64,000 nt of DNA, taken from contig NZ_LQBQ01000001.1 of the NCBI RefSeq assembly GCF_001507595.1, positions 744,001 through 808,000 on the forward strand, read 5' to 3'. This document shows, one piece after another, positions 1-10,730 of the stretch; position 1 is the first letter of the stretch; each line of letters starts with the position of its first letter. The notes beneath the pieces were generated by a model. It was not told the origin of the DNA. It made no database searches and saw nothing but the letters and a program-made list of their open reading frames with translations. This DNA is from Ruegeria marisrubri. GTDB taxonomy: Bacteria; Pseudomonadota; Alphaproteobacteria; Rhodobacterales; Rhodobacteraceae. The position numbers were made by a program, and so were the translations under genes.

Positions 1-461
1 ATGCCCAAAGCCGCCCCCAAACCGCCGGACCCCATGTTCATGTAGGTTCGGCTGCCGTCTGCCGTGGAAATTGCGACTCCACGGCCATATCCACCCGAGA
101 AGGGAAATACCGTGACTTTACGGGTGTCAAACGCTGCATATCCGGCGCTGGCCTCATATATGGCTTTAGCATCGGGGTTTTCCGTCAAGAGGCGAGCGAG
201 AATTTCGTCAGCCATCGCATCGAGCCGGGCACGCGTCTCTTCAGGAGTTGCTTCGTTGCTGATCAACTCGGATGTGGAATCGATCGACTCTTCAACCTTG
301 TCCACCCCCTTGCCAATCGCCTCTCCAGCCTTGTCGACCCCCCGCTCGACTGCGCCGACCGTGCTTTCCGCGCCTTCCTTGATCTTGTCGAGAAGTCCAT
401 CAGCCGAAACCGGTGCACAGATGACAAGACAAAGAAAGACTGCGGCCAGAAACCTGTTCAT
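1..461 (-). CDS. Secreted SYLF (YSC84-like) domain protein, C-terminus beyond the window edge
   Basis: The gene reads leftwards from an ATG at 461 and is still open at base 1, so only the first ~153 codons are present. It starts MNRFLAAVFLCLVICAPVSA, a clear Sec signal peptide cleaved near residue 20. Next comes an amphipathic segment with a loose repeat (VERGVDKAGEAIGKGVDKVEE, about residues 37-57), then a charged helix, then YAAFDTRKVTVFPFSGGYGRG, which matches the opening of the SYLF (YSC84) lipid-binding domain. A second SYLF-type protein lies at 27803. An SD-like GGAGG precedes the start. Role unknown; SYLF domains bind phosphoinositides in eukaryotes, and bacterial functions are poorly defined. 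The family call rests on the AxFP/GGxYGRG pattern only. Confidence 0.72.
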   Translation of the reverse strand, partial: MNRFLAAVFLCLVICAPVSADGLLDKIKEGAESTVGAVERGVDKAGEAIGKGVDKVEESIDSTSELISNEATPEETRARLDAMADEILARLLTENPDAKAIYEASAGYAAFDTRKVTVFPFSGGYGRGVAISTADGSRTYMNMGSGGLGAALG

Positions 462-521
462 GAAATGCCTCCGAGACGGGGTTGGACTAGCGCAACCATA
501 GCCTATGGAAAATATTTGCAA

Positions 522-563
522 GAAAAAAACTGCTGGCAGCCGGTCGGAAACGGCCGGTGCCAG
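522..563 (-). terminator. Rho-independent terminator of usg
   Basis: On the minus strand an imperfect GC-rich hairpin (outer stem CTGGCA/TGCCAG at 533-538 and 558-563, inner CCGG pairs) is followed by a run of seven T (A523-529 on the plus strand). It lies 20 bases after the usg stop codon, so it most likely ends the usg transcript. Confidence 0.7.
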
Positions 564-583
564 AACACATACTTGTCGTATGG

Positions 584-853
584 TCAGTTGATCCGGAACT
601 CTCCGACGACGTTTCGCCATTCGCCGGATTTCAACATCTTGCGGTGGGTAAACCGGACAGAGTGCAGCGGGCCTTCGATTTCGCGCTGCCAGAACTCAAT
701 GAAACTGAACAGTTTCGGATGGTCCGGGGCGATGTCGTAGTCCTGCCAGATGAAGGTGTTCAGCACATGGACATAGTCCGGCATTCGATAGAAGAACTCG
801 GCCGTGGTCAGGCCATACCCTTTCAGCATCAGTTCGGTTTCGGTTTTTTTCAT
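584..853 (-). CDS. usg: Usg-like family protein
   Basis: This 89-residue protein starts MKKTETELMLKGYGLTTAEF and contains the aromatic-rich core FFYRMPDYVHVLNTFIWQDY and an IEFWQREIEG segment. These match the small Usg family of alphaproteobacteria as I recall it. It has no signal peptide or membrane segment, so it is a cytoplasmic protein. The biochemical function of the family is unknown; the name refers to an upstream gene in other alphaproteobacteria. It is divergent from gyrA, has its own terminator just downstream (522-563), and seems to be monocistronic. Confidence 0.8.
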   Translation of the reverse strand: MKKTETELMLKGYGLTTAEFFYRMPDYVHVLNTFIWQDYDIAPDHPKLFSFIEFWQREIEGPLHSVRFTHRKMLKSGEWRNVVGEFRIN

Positions 854-970
854 GCAGATCTCCGTATTTTCCTCTGTCTCACAAGGATACCACGGAAATT
901 CGCAAATCCGTATAAAAACAATGTGTTATATTGGCGTGAACGCTGTTTTCCCACTGACGGCGTTGCTTGC

Positions 971-999
971 TTGCACCTTATGTGCCGGGTCTGATAAGA
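971..999 (+). promoter_or_regulatory. Candidate sigma-70 promoter of gyrA
   Basis: TTGCAC at 971-976 and GATAAG at 993-998 are separated by 16 bases and sit about 46 bases before the gyrA GTG start. It is inferred from consensus similarity only. Confidence 0.45.
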
Positions 1000-1044
1000 T
1001 GCACCCACAAGATATAGACCCTGCACAGAGAACGGGCAGTTTAC

Positions 1045-3768
<2,724 letters not shown>

Positions 3769-3797
3769 GACCTTTATCGGTCGTTTCAAAACGTCAG

Positions 3798-3825
3798 GGC
3801 TCTGGAGTTTGACTATTCCAGAGCC
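3798..3825. terminator. Hairpin between gyrA and the convergent protease gene
   Basis: A perfect 9-bp stem (GGCTCTGGA at 3798-3806, TCCAGAGCC at 3817-3825) with a 10-base loop lies 30 bases after the gyrA stop. The following T content is weak (TTCCGTCATTT), so termination strength is uncertain. Its symmetry would allow it to serve both strands. Confidence 0.55.
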
Positions 3826-3868
3826 TTCCGTCATTTGAAGATGCGCGTGCCACCCATGCCTCTCCCTG

Positions 3869-4996
3869 TCATCTTTGGCGCGCCCGCCGGTAGACTTCGA
3901 GCTCCTGTGGCATGATCGGGCGCTCTTCAATTTCAACGGACACCGAGAATGGCACTCCGTTTCTAAGTGCCTTCAGTTCAACGATTTCTCCGATCTCAAT
4001 GCCCCGAACACTGTTCATTGCAATCTCCATCGATGTTATCCTGACGCCATTCACATGGGTGATGACGTCACCGCCCAGCAAGACTTCCGCACCGCCCCAC
4101 ATCATTGGCCAGACCCCTCCTGTCAGCCCGGCTCGATCAGCAGCGCTTCCTGGTTCAACCGTTTCGATCAGGAAACCGGATTGCTCCTCCCATGCACTTC
4201 GCGGCACGCCAAGAACCTGCAAAATCGGGAAGGCGGTCATCTGTCCGTAGAGACCATGCCAAGGCCGGGAAACATGTCCTTCCTCGACAAGAGCGGTGAT
4301 TACAGGTCGCAACACCTCAGTCGGAATGGCAAAGGCAATATTTTCAGCACCAGAATTGCTGATGTTCGACGTAATCATCCCGATGACCAGTCCGCATGAA
4401 TTCAACAGAGGCCCTCCGGAATTGCCCGGACTGATCGCTGCGTCTGTTTGAATATACGGAGAAAGCCAACTTGATGTTGTCTGCCTCAATACCCTCCCGA
4501 CGCCGGAAACGATGCCGGACGACATGGATTTTCCGATGCCAAGCGGAAAACCGACAGCAAAGGCTTGCTGTCCAATCTCGGCTTGCGCATCATTCGAAAA
4601 TTCCAGCGGGGCATCGCTGAAATACTGGCCGCCTGTCACTTTCAGAACCGCTACATCCAGAGTCGGGTCTATTCCAACCACGGCAGCTTCGATCATCGAG
4701 CCCCCGTTGAAGACGACGATGATCTTGGAATCCGCGATCACATGATAGTTCGTCGCGATATATCCCTGCTCGAGCACAAACCCTGTGCCAGTGTTCATTG
4801 CCACGCGGCCTTCGACAAGAAACAGGTCGATCGAGAGCGTGGCTACCTGCACGACAGACGGTGAAGCGCGCGCGTAGATCTCGTTTGCGGACAAGACACA
4901 ATCCGGGTCTTCGGCCTGTGCACCAAGTGGCACAGTACAAAGCACAAGTACCGAACTCAGGCGGACCAATCCCCGCGTCAAGAAATTTTCAGACAT
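3869..4996 (-). CDS. HtrA/DegP-like S1C trypsin-family serine protease with PDZ domain
   Basis: A secreted or periplasmic serine protease of 375 residues from the ATG at 4996. The N-terminus is a Sec signal peptide (MSENFLTRGLVRLSSVLVL, ending near AQA). The catalytic triad is visible: His in TNYHVI (residue 85), Asp in DPTLDVAVLKV (114) and Ser in SPGNSGGPLL (193). A C-terminal PDZ-like domain follows, with GFLIETVEPGSAADRAGL and GGDVITHVNGVRI. Only one PDZ is present, as in DegS or short HtrA proteins, but the cleavable-looking signal differs from the DegS anchor. The ATG abuts a run of eight G on the coding strand, so an ordinary Shine-Dalgarno spacing is absent; a TTG at 5011 in frame is an alternative start. 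Confidence 0.87.
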   Translation of the reverse strand: MSENFLTRGLVRLSSVLVLCTVPLGAQAEDPDCVLSANEIYARASPSVVQVATLSIDLFLVEGRVAMNTGTGFVLEQGYIATNYHVIADSKIIVVFNGGSMIEAAVVGIDPTLDVAVLKVTGGQYFSDAPLEFSNDAQAEIGQQAFAVGFPLGIGKSMSSGIVSGVGRVLRQTTSSWLSPYIQTDAAISPGNSGGPLLNSCGLVIGMITSNISNSGAENIAFAIPTEVLRPVITALVEEGHVSRPWHGLYGQMTAFPILQVLGVPRSAWEEQSGFLIETVEPGSAADRAGLTGGVWPMMWGGAEVLLGGDVITHVNGVRITSMEIAMNSVRGIEIGEIVELKALRNGVPFSVSVEIEERPIMPQELEVYRRARQR

Positions 4997-5181
4997 TCCC
5001 CCCCCAAACAAAACAACAATGCATTGATGGGAAGAAACACTAGTGAAGATGCCACGCGTGCGCTTTGCGCAGGATCAAAAGTCGAAAAGCCTCCAACCAT
5101 AGCGCTCGTGGGAGTCCCGTTGACGCCGTTCGAGCGCCAGAAAACGAGGCCATGTTTCTTGGTGTCGAGATCGCGTTGCTG

Positions 5182-6651
5182 TCACAAGCCGTAAAGACTT
5201 CCGAACTTCTTTTCGAGGTACCGCAACAGTGGCTCCGGTCCCGGCTCTTGTCCGCTGGCGCGCCGGATCACGTCGCGCGGGGCATAAAGCCCACCATGGC
5301 GTTGCAGATTTTCCCGCAGCCAACCGGTTGCCCGCGTGGTATCCCCGGCCTCGAGCTGCGCGTCGAGATCCGGCACAGCACCCCGCAGCGCCTCGTGGAG
5401 GCAACCCGCATAGACATTGCCAAGGCTGTAGGTCGGGAAATAGCCGAACAGGCCCACCGACCAATGCACATCCTGCAGGCACCCGTTCGAGGGCTTGTTC
5501 ACGGGATATCCGAAATCGGCCTCGAAGCGATCGTTCCAGGCGGCCTCGAGGTCGGAAACCTGCAGGTCTCCGGTCATCAGGGCCCGCTCGAGGTCAAAGC
5601 GCAGCATGATGTGCAGGTTGTATTGAACCTCGTCGGCCTCGGTCCGGATGTATCCGTTGTGAACGCGGTTCACGGCGGCATAGAATTCGTCTGCATCCGC
5701 GATCCCGAAATCTCCGAAGGTCTCGGTCATTTCACCGAACAGCCAACGGGTGAAGGCGCGCGAGCGGCCAAGCTGGTTCTCGTAGATGCGGCTTTGACTT
5801 TCATGAACGCCCATCGAGACTCCGCGCCCCAGAGGGGTCAGCGCGAAGTCCGGGTGGATGCCCTGCTCGTAGGCGGCGTGCCCGACCTCGTGGATGGTCG
5901 AGTATATGCAGTTGAACGGATCGGACTCGCTGGTGCGCGTGGTGATGCGAACGTCAGCACCGCTGCCCGAGCTGAACGGATGCACGGCCTTGTCCACCCG
6001 GCCCCGGCTCAGGTCATATCCGAAGGCCACCGCAAGCTTGTGCGAAAGCTGCATCTGCTTGCGTTCGTCGAAACTGCCCTCGACCGCCTTGGGTGCAGGC
6101 CGGTCCAGCACGGCGGCGCGCAAGGCGACCAGGCGCGGCCGCATCGCGTCGAAGATTTCGGCGATCTGGGCGCCTGTCGTGTGAGGCTCGTAATCCTCGA
6201 CCATCGCGTCGTAGATGTCACCGCCCTGCGCCAGCGCCGCGCCCTCCTCGCGCTTGAGCGACACGACCTCCTCCAGAACCGGAAGGAATGCTGCCACGTC
6301 CTCATCCGCTCTGGCCTGCGCCCATTTCCCCTGCGCCTCAGAGGTCACGCGCGCGATGGTCTTGGCCAGATCGGCGGGAACCTTGGTCGCCCGATCATAA
6401 GCCCTGCGGATTTCTCGCAGATGCGCCGCGCTGACCTCGCATTCGGGCTCGGCGCGTTCCAGCAATTCGGCCACGCGCGGGTCGGACCGGCGAGCGTGCA
6501 GAACGGCCTCGATCGCAGCCATCTCCTCGCCTCGTTGTTGGGCGGCGCCACGCGGCATCACGGTTTCCTGATCCCACCCAAGCCGCCCTGCGATCTGGGC
6601 CAGCGCCGAGGTTTCACGCTGAAACGCCATCAATTCTTCAAAAGCGGTCAT
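5182..6651 (-). CDS. M32 family metallocarboxypeptidase (carboxypeptidase Taq type)
   Basis: A 489-residue zinc carboxypeptidase that removes C-terminal residues from peptides, cytoplasmic with no signal peptide. The zinc motif HEVGH lies at about residues 254-258. Other M32 hallmarks are HESQSRIYENQLGRS about 40 residues further on, and a helical segment with NGYIRTEADEVQYNLHI. Length is typical of the family (about 490-500). The ATG at 6651 gives the family-like start MTAFEELMAFQRE; the open frame continues upstream into ctaA and is not needed. It begins 5 bases after the ctaA stop, so the two probably share a transcript. Confidence 0.92.
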   Translation of the reverse strand: MTAFEELMAFQRETSALAQIAGRLGWDQETVMPRGAAQQRGEEMAAIEAVLHARRSDPRVAELLERAEPECEVSAAHLREIRRAYDRATKVPADLAKTIARVTSEAQGKWAQARADEDVAAFLPVLEEVVSLKREEGAALAQGGDIYDAMVEDYEPHTTGAQIAEIFDAMRPRLVALRAAVLDRPAPKAVEGSFDERKQMQLSHKLAVAFGYDLSRGRVDKAVHPFSSGSGADVRITTRTSESDPFNCIYSTIHEVGHAAYEQGIHPDFALTPLGRGVSMGVHESQSRIYENQLGRSRAFTRWLFGEMTETFGDFGIADADEFYAAVNRVHNGYIRTEADEVQYNLHIMLRFDLERALMTGDLQVSDLEAAWNDRFEADFGYPVNKPSNGCLQDVHWSVGLFGYFPTYSLGNVYAGCLHEALRGAVPDLDAQLEAGDTTRATGWLRENLQRHGGLYAPRDVIRRASGQEPGPEPLLRYLEKKFGSLYGL

Positions 6652-6656
6652 CGATA

Positions 6657-7802
6657 TCAGGCTCCACGAAGCGAGGTTGCGATTGGATAGAGGCTGAGGA
6701 AGCGGGCGCGCAGGATCAACACCCAGACCCCAACGGCCAGCAACTGATGCAGAATGGCGATCTGCCAAGGCGCGCCGTAGAGAACGGTGAAAACGCCCAG
6801 CACCACCTGCACCGACAGAGCTGCAAAGGCAGCGTTGAAGGCGAAACGGGTCTGGGGGTGCGCGCTGCCGCGTCCGCGCAGCCAGACGAAGACACCGAAA
6901 GCAAACAACAGGTAACCCACGCAGCGGTGGATGAACTGCACCAGCCCCGGGCTTTCAAAGAAGTTTCGCCACATCGGTTCCAGGACCGCTGCATCGGGTG
7001 GCAGCAACTGACCGCCGATCAGCGGCCAGTCGGTGTAGGACCGGCCTGCGTCAATGCCGGCGACGAGCGCACCAATGAGTATTTGCAAAAAGGCGAAATG
7101 CATCAATCCGGTGGACAACGAAGATAGCCGAGCCTCTTTCGCCCGGCGGGCCTGAATCAAGTCGCGTTCTTCGCGGCGCAGCATGAAGATGTACCAGGCC
7201 AGGAAGCCAAGGATCACAAAGGCCAGCCCCAGATGGACGGCCAGACGGTAGCTGGCGACCGAGGTCATGCCTTCGCCCTGGGTCACGCCCGAGGCGACCA
7301 TCCACCATCCTACGGCCCCCTGCACCCCGCCAAGGATGCCGGGGAGCAGCAGTCGCCCGGTCCAGCCGGCCGGTATCTGCCGCGCGATGAGGAACCCGGC
7401 AAAGCCCACGGCCCAGACCAGACCGATGAAGCGGCCAAGCTGGCGGTGGCCCCATTCCCACCAGTAGATCTCCTTGAAGTCGTCCAGTTCCATCCACTGG
7501 TTCTGGATTCGCCACTGGTCGATCTGCTTGTACTTGTCGAACTCGGCCTGCCAGTCCGCCTCGCTCATTGGCGGAATGGCCCCGGTGACCGGGCGCCATT
7601 CGGTGATCGAGAGGCCGCTATCGGTCAAGCGGGTCAGGCCGCCCACGACGATCATCGCAACAACCAGTGCAAACAGCGCCATCAGCCACAGGCGAATTCC
7701 CCGCCGGGCGCCGCCACGTCCGCGGTCGATCAAGCCCGGTTGAACCGCCTCTTGCTTTTGCTCGTCCGAGACCTCTTCAAAGATGCTGCGCTTGCTGCTC
7801 AT
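6657..7802 (-). CDS. ctaA: Heme A synthase (COX15/CtaA family)
   Basis: This integral membrane enzyme oxidises heme O to heme A for aa3-type cytochrome c oxidase. The 381-residue protein has about eight hydrophobic segments and the type-2 COX15 hallmarks: GGLTRLTDSGLSITEWRPVTGAIPP near residue 55, the heme histidines in WWEWGHRQLGR and RLAVHLGLAF, and in the second half IHRCVGYLL and ILHQLLAVGV. The ATG at 7802 is preceded by GAGGA at good spacing; an upstream in-frame start at 7832 is weaker. It is followed closely by the M32 peptidase gene. The protein should sit in the cytoplasmic membrane. Confidence 0.95.
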   Translation of the reverse strand: MSSKRSIFEEVSDEQKQEAVQPGLIDRGRGGARRGIRLWLMALFALVVAMIVVGGLTRLTDSGLSITEWRPVTGAIPPMSEADWQAEFDKYKQIDQWRIQNQWMELDDFKEIYWWEWGHRQLGRFIGLVWAVGFAGFLIARQIPAGWTGRLLLPGILGGVQGAVGWWMVASGVTQGEGMTSVASYRLAVHLGLAFVILGFLAWYIFMLRREERDLIQARRAKEARLSSLSTGLMHFAFLQILIGALVAGIDAGRSYTDWPLIGGQLLPPDAAVLEPMWRNFFESPGLVQFIHRCVGYLLFAFGVFVWLRGRGSAHPQTRFAFNAAFAALSVQVVLGVFTVLYGAPWQIAILHQLLAVGVWVLILRARFLSLYPIATSLRGA

Positions 7803-7862
7803 GCGATCCTCGTGTCCTTCTGTTTCCCGCAAGCTAGAGCCACCGTCCGCCGGCGTCCAGCG

Positions 7863-8606
7863 TCAGCCTTTTTCCTTCCAGCGAACCATCTGACGCATGA
7901 TTCCATGCAGCATCTGCACGTCTGCACGGGTCATGCGCATCCGCGACCAGAGGTTGCGCAGGTTCACCTTCATGCCGTCCGCCTTTTCGGGTGGATAGAA
8001 GAACCCGGCTTGTTCGAGCCGCTCTTCGTAATGTTCGGCCAGTTTCTCGACTTCAAGCCCCGTGGCCCAGTCCCCTTTGCCCAGGTCGGTTGCCTCATGC
8101 ACCACGTCCCCGGTCTGGCGCATCCACTCGTAAGCGGTCAGCAGAACGCACTGCCCGAGGTTCAAAGAGGCATATTCCGGGTTCACCGGCACCGAGATGA
8201 TCGCGTTGGCCTTGGCGATATCCTCGTTTTCCAGCCCGGCGCGTTCAGGCCCGAACAAGACTGCCACCTTTTCGCCGGCCGCAACCTTTTCAGCGGCGAT
8301 CTGCATGGCGCGTTCGGGGCTGTAGACCGGCTTGGTCAGACCACGTTGCCGCGCCGTGGTGGCAAAAACATAGGTCCGGTCCGCCAGCGCACCTTCCAGA
8401 TCGTCGAACAGTTGCGCTTCGTCCAGCAGCCGCCCTGCCCCGCTGGACATCGCGACGGCCTTGGGATTCGGCCATCCGTCGCGCGGAGCCACGATCCGCA
8501 TCCGGTCCAAACCGAAATTCCACATGGCGCGCGCGGCGGCGCCGATGTTCTCTCCCATCTGCGGGCGAACGAGCACGAAAGAAGGCTGAGGTCTGTCGCT
8601 GGGCAT
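7863..8606 (-). CDS. trmJ: tRNA (cytidine/uridine-2'-O-)-methyltransferase TrmJ
   Basis: A 247-residue SPOUT (TrmH/SpoU) methyltransferase that probably 2'-O-methylates position 32 of tRNAs. SPOUT signatures are PSFVLVRPQMGENIGAAARAM at the N-terminus (the conserved NxGxxAR region), VLFGPERAGLEN (motif 2) and ASLNLGQCVLL (motif 3), which form the knotted S-adenosylmethionine site. A C-terminal extension after residue 165 matches the TrmJ subgroup rather than the shorter TrmL. The ATG at 8606 has GGAGA upstream; the longer open frame begins with non-family residues. It is divergent from the thiE-like gene, with 160 bases between them. Confidence 0.88.
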   Translation of the reverse strand: MPSDRPQPSFVLVRPQMGENIGAAARAMWNFGLDRMRIVAPRDGWPNPKAVAMSSGAGRLLDEAQLFDDLEGALADRTYVFATTARQRGLTKPVYSPERAMQIAAEKVAAGEKVAVLFGPERAGLENEDIAKANAIISVPVNPEYASLNLGQCVLLTAYEWMRQTGDVVHEATDLGKGDWATGLEVEKLAEHYEERLEQAGFFYPPEKADGMKVNLRNLWSRMRMTRADVQMLHGIMRQMVRWKEKG

Positions 8607-8766
8607 GGTGTTCTCCGAGAATCCTGCCTGCTCTAATCCCCATCCTTGGACAGGGCAAGGCACCCGTGTCGCTTCGGATTGCAATTCCGCCCGATGCGGG
8701 CATAAAAGTTTGCTTCATGCCCGCAATCCGCTAAACCGCGCCAAAGACAAAGCGAAGGACGCGCCG

Positions 8767-9387
8767 ATGGACACCCCCGAGCAGCCGCAGATCTATCTGA
8801 TCACGCCCCCGGCAATCACTCTGAGCACCTTTCCCGACCAGCTTGCCCGCGTTCTCGACGGTGCCGAGATCGCCTGCATCCGCCTGGCGTTGGCTGGAAA
8901 GGACGAAGACACCATCGCACGCGCGGCCGATGCCTGCCGCGAGGTGGCACACGCCCGCGACGTGGCGCTTGTCATCTCGAACCACGTTCTGCTGGCGCAG
9001 CGGCTTGGCCTGGACGGGGTGCACCTGGATGACGCAGCCCGATCGGTCCGCGCCGCCCGGAAAGAGCTGGGGCCCGATGCCATCGTGGGCAGTTTCTGCG
9101 GAACCTCACGCCATGACGGGATGACCGCCGGCGAAGCAGGTGCCGACTATGTCGCGTTCGGTCCGATCGGCCAATCCGCCCTGGGGGACGGTTCGGTTGC
9201 CGAGCAGGACCTTTTCCAGTGGTGGTCGGAGATGATCGAGGTACCCGTTGTGGCCGAAGGCGGATTGACCGAAGACCTCGTCCGCAATTTTGCGCCATAC
9301 ACGGATTTCTTCGGAATTGGCGAGGAAATCTGGTCGGATGAAGACCCTCTGGCGAAGCTAAACACGTTGATCGCAGCAATGGGTTAA
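8767..9387 (+). CDS. Thiamine-phosphate synthase-like protein (ThiE/TenI TIM barrel)
   Basis: A 206-residue TIM-barrel protein of the ThiE/TenI superfamily. Recognisable elements are an N-terminal YLITPP strand, GVHLDDAARS at 84-93, GSFCGTSRHDGM at 108-119, GADYVAFGPIG at 125-135 and PVVAEGGLTED at 160-170. In true ThiE the glycine strand after GADY usually continues GP(I/V)FPTxTK, giving the pyrophosphate-binding Thr and Lys. Here that loop is GPIGQSALGDG, without the lysine. The call of thiamine-phosphate synthase is therefore plausible but not secure; a TenI-like or other role is possible. No other thiamine gene is nearby. It overlaps the convergent HupE-like gene by 3 bases at the stop codons. 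Confidence 0.68.
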   Translation: MDTPEQPQIYLITPPAITLSTFPDQLARVLDGAEIACIRLALAGKDEDTIARAADACREVAHARDVALVISNHVLLAQRLGLDGVHLDDAARSVRAARKELGPDAIVGSFCGTSRHDGMTAGEAGADYVAFGPIGQSALGDGSVAEQDLFQWWSEMIEVPVVAEGGLTEDLVRNFAPYTDFFGIGEEIWSDEDPLAKLNTLIAAMG

Positions 9388-10532
9388 GCAGCCGCAAAGG
9401 ACTGCACCAGCCAGAATCCACCAATGAACGCGATGATCACCGAGGCCGGAATGGCTATCCGGCCCCGGTACCAGGGCTTTCTGCGGAACCAGACTCCAAC
9501 GGCAGCGAAGGCGGCGGCCATCACCGTAAGCAGCGCCAGTTCCGCCCCGACATAGACCCCGCTCATCGCGGCCACGAGCTGCGCCGGAGGAAGTCCGACG
9601 CCATCCAAGTCACCGGCGAGCGCGATTCCGTGGAGCGCACCAAAGGCGAGGACCGCCAAAAGCCGCCACAGATGCAGCCGCCGAACGAAGACGTTTTCCA
9701 ACGCGACAAGTGTGACGGATGCAGCGACAAGTGAGGCGAGGATGTCGGCCGGAACCGCAATCGACCCCAATAACCTTGCCGCCAGACCGCCTGCCAGAGC
9801 CAGCGAAAAGACCCCGAACTGCACGGTCAGAGGCCGCGTTCGGGGAGAAAGGAAAAACAGCCCGAGCATGAACAGGATCTGTTCCTTGCCGTCTGGGAAT
9901 ATCCGCCCGAACCCGACGGGAATGTGCGCCTGAAAACTGTCTTTGGGGGCCATCGAGGCTCCGCCGGCCAAAGGTATCGGCGGGCTGGTTTCGCCGCCGC
10001 GCAAGAAACCGGTGTATGGCGCCTTGACTCCTTGCTGCCGCAAAACCACTGGCCCTGCCCCTTGAGGCCAGGTCACACGAACGCTGCGGGCATTCGGCGG
10101 AAGTTCGGCTGTCATCAGCAGGACGGTGCTGCGCGGCTCTTCGGGGTTTCCGACTACCGGAATGCGCGCGCCCTCGTAGGACAACTCAAGCCGACCGCCT
10201 GCTTCGATCGCCAACGCATTCTTCCATTCCCGGAAGAAGTTCCGAACCAGCGGCTCCAGTTGAACCGACGGCATGGCGCGCAGGCTTTTGTAGCTGTCCG
10301 CGTTCGCCCTGTCCGCATTGCCGGTGACATTGCCCAATTCAATACCGCTAAGAAACGCTTCGGCATCTATCTGTAATTCCAGAAAAAACAGGCCGTTCTC
10401 TACACGGAAATCGGCCACCGTCGCGGACACCGCGTCTGCGGTTGAACGAACTGGCAAGAAGAAGATCAAACCGGTGAAACACAGTATCAGGAAGATGCCT
10501 TTCAGGTCAGCTACCGCGTGCCTTCCTCGCAT
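9384..10532 (-). CDS. HupE/UreJ-like membrane protein
   Basis: A 382-residue protein with a signal-anchor N-terminus, an extracytoplasmic domain of about 170 residues, and six or so membrane helices in the C-terminal half. The junction HIPVGFGRIFPDGKEQILFMLGLFF and later ALENVFVRR, FGALHGIAL and GVYVGAELALL resemble the HupE/UreJ family, whose members are linked to nickel handling or are of unknown function. No hydrogenase or urease genes are visible here, so the substrate cannot be named. Its stop codon overlaps that of the thiE-like gene on the opposite strand. Confidence 0.75.
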   Translation of the reverse strand: MRGRHAVADLKGIFLILCFTGLIFFLPVRSTADAVSATVADFRVENGLFFLELQIDAEAFLSGIELGNVTGNADRANADSYKSLRAMPSVQLEPLVRNFFREWKNALAIEAGGRLELSYEGARIPVVGNPEEPRSTVLLMTAELPPNARSVRVTWPQGAGPVVLRQQGVKAPYTGFLRGGETSPPIPLAGGASMAPKDSFQAHIPVGFGRIFPDGKEQILFMLGLFFLSPRTRPLTVQFGVFSLALAGGLAARLLGSIAVPADILASLVAASVTLVALENVFVRRLHLWRLLAVLAFGALHGIALAGDLDGVGLPPAQLVAAMSGVYVGAELALLTVMAAAFAAVGVWFRRKPWYRGRIAIPASVIIAFIGGFWLVQSFAAA

Positions 10533-10730
10533 GCCTGCCTCGAATCCAATTGGAAAAAACGAAAACGCGAACTTTAGGGAAGTTTTCGGTCGAACCTCAG
10601 ATAGATCAAGAGAAAAACGGCAGGCGAATATGTTTGCCGTTCAGGAATTCCGAGGATCTCCGGCTACCTTGCGCCAAGCTTACATCCCTTCTCCCTTGCG
10701 CCTGACCGGGCACTGCGGCATGACGGCCCA

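Noticed and set aside
5065..6690. Plus-strand frame of 541 codons opposite the M32 peptidase
   Set aside because: It lies in the antisense of a certain gene, has no family pattern and no ribosome-binding site.
10616..10641. AACGGCA/TGCCGTT hairpin with a short minus-strand T-run upstream of psuK
   Set aside because: No minus-strand gene ends there, the loop is 12 bases, and I see no promoter to match, so I did not call a second sRNA.
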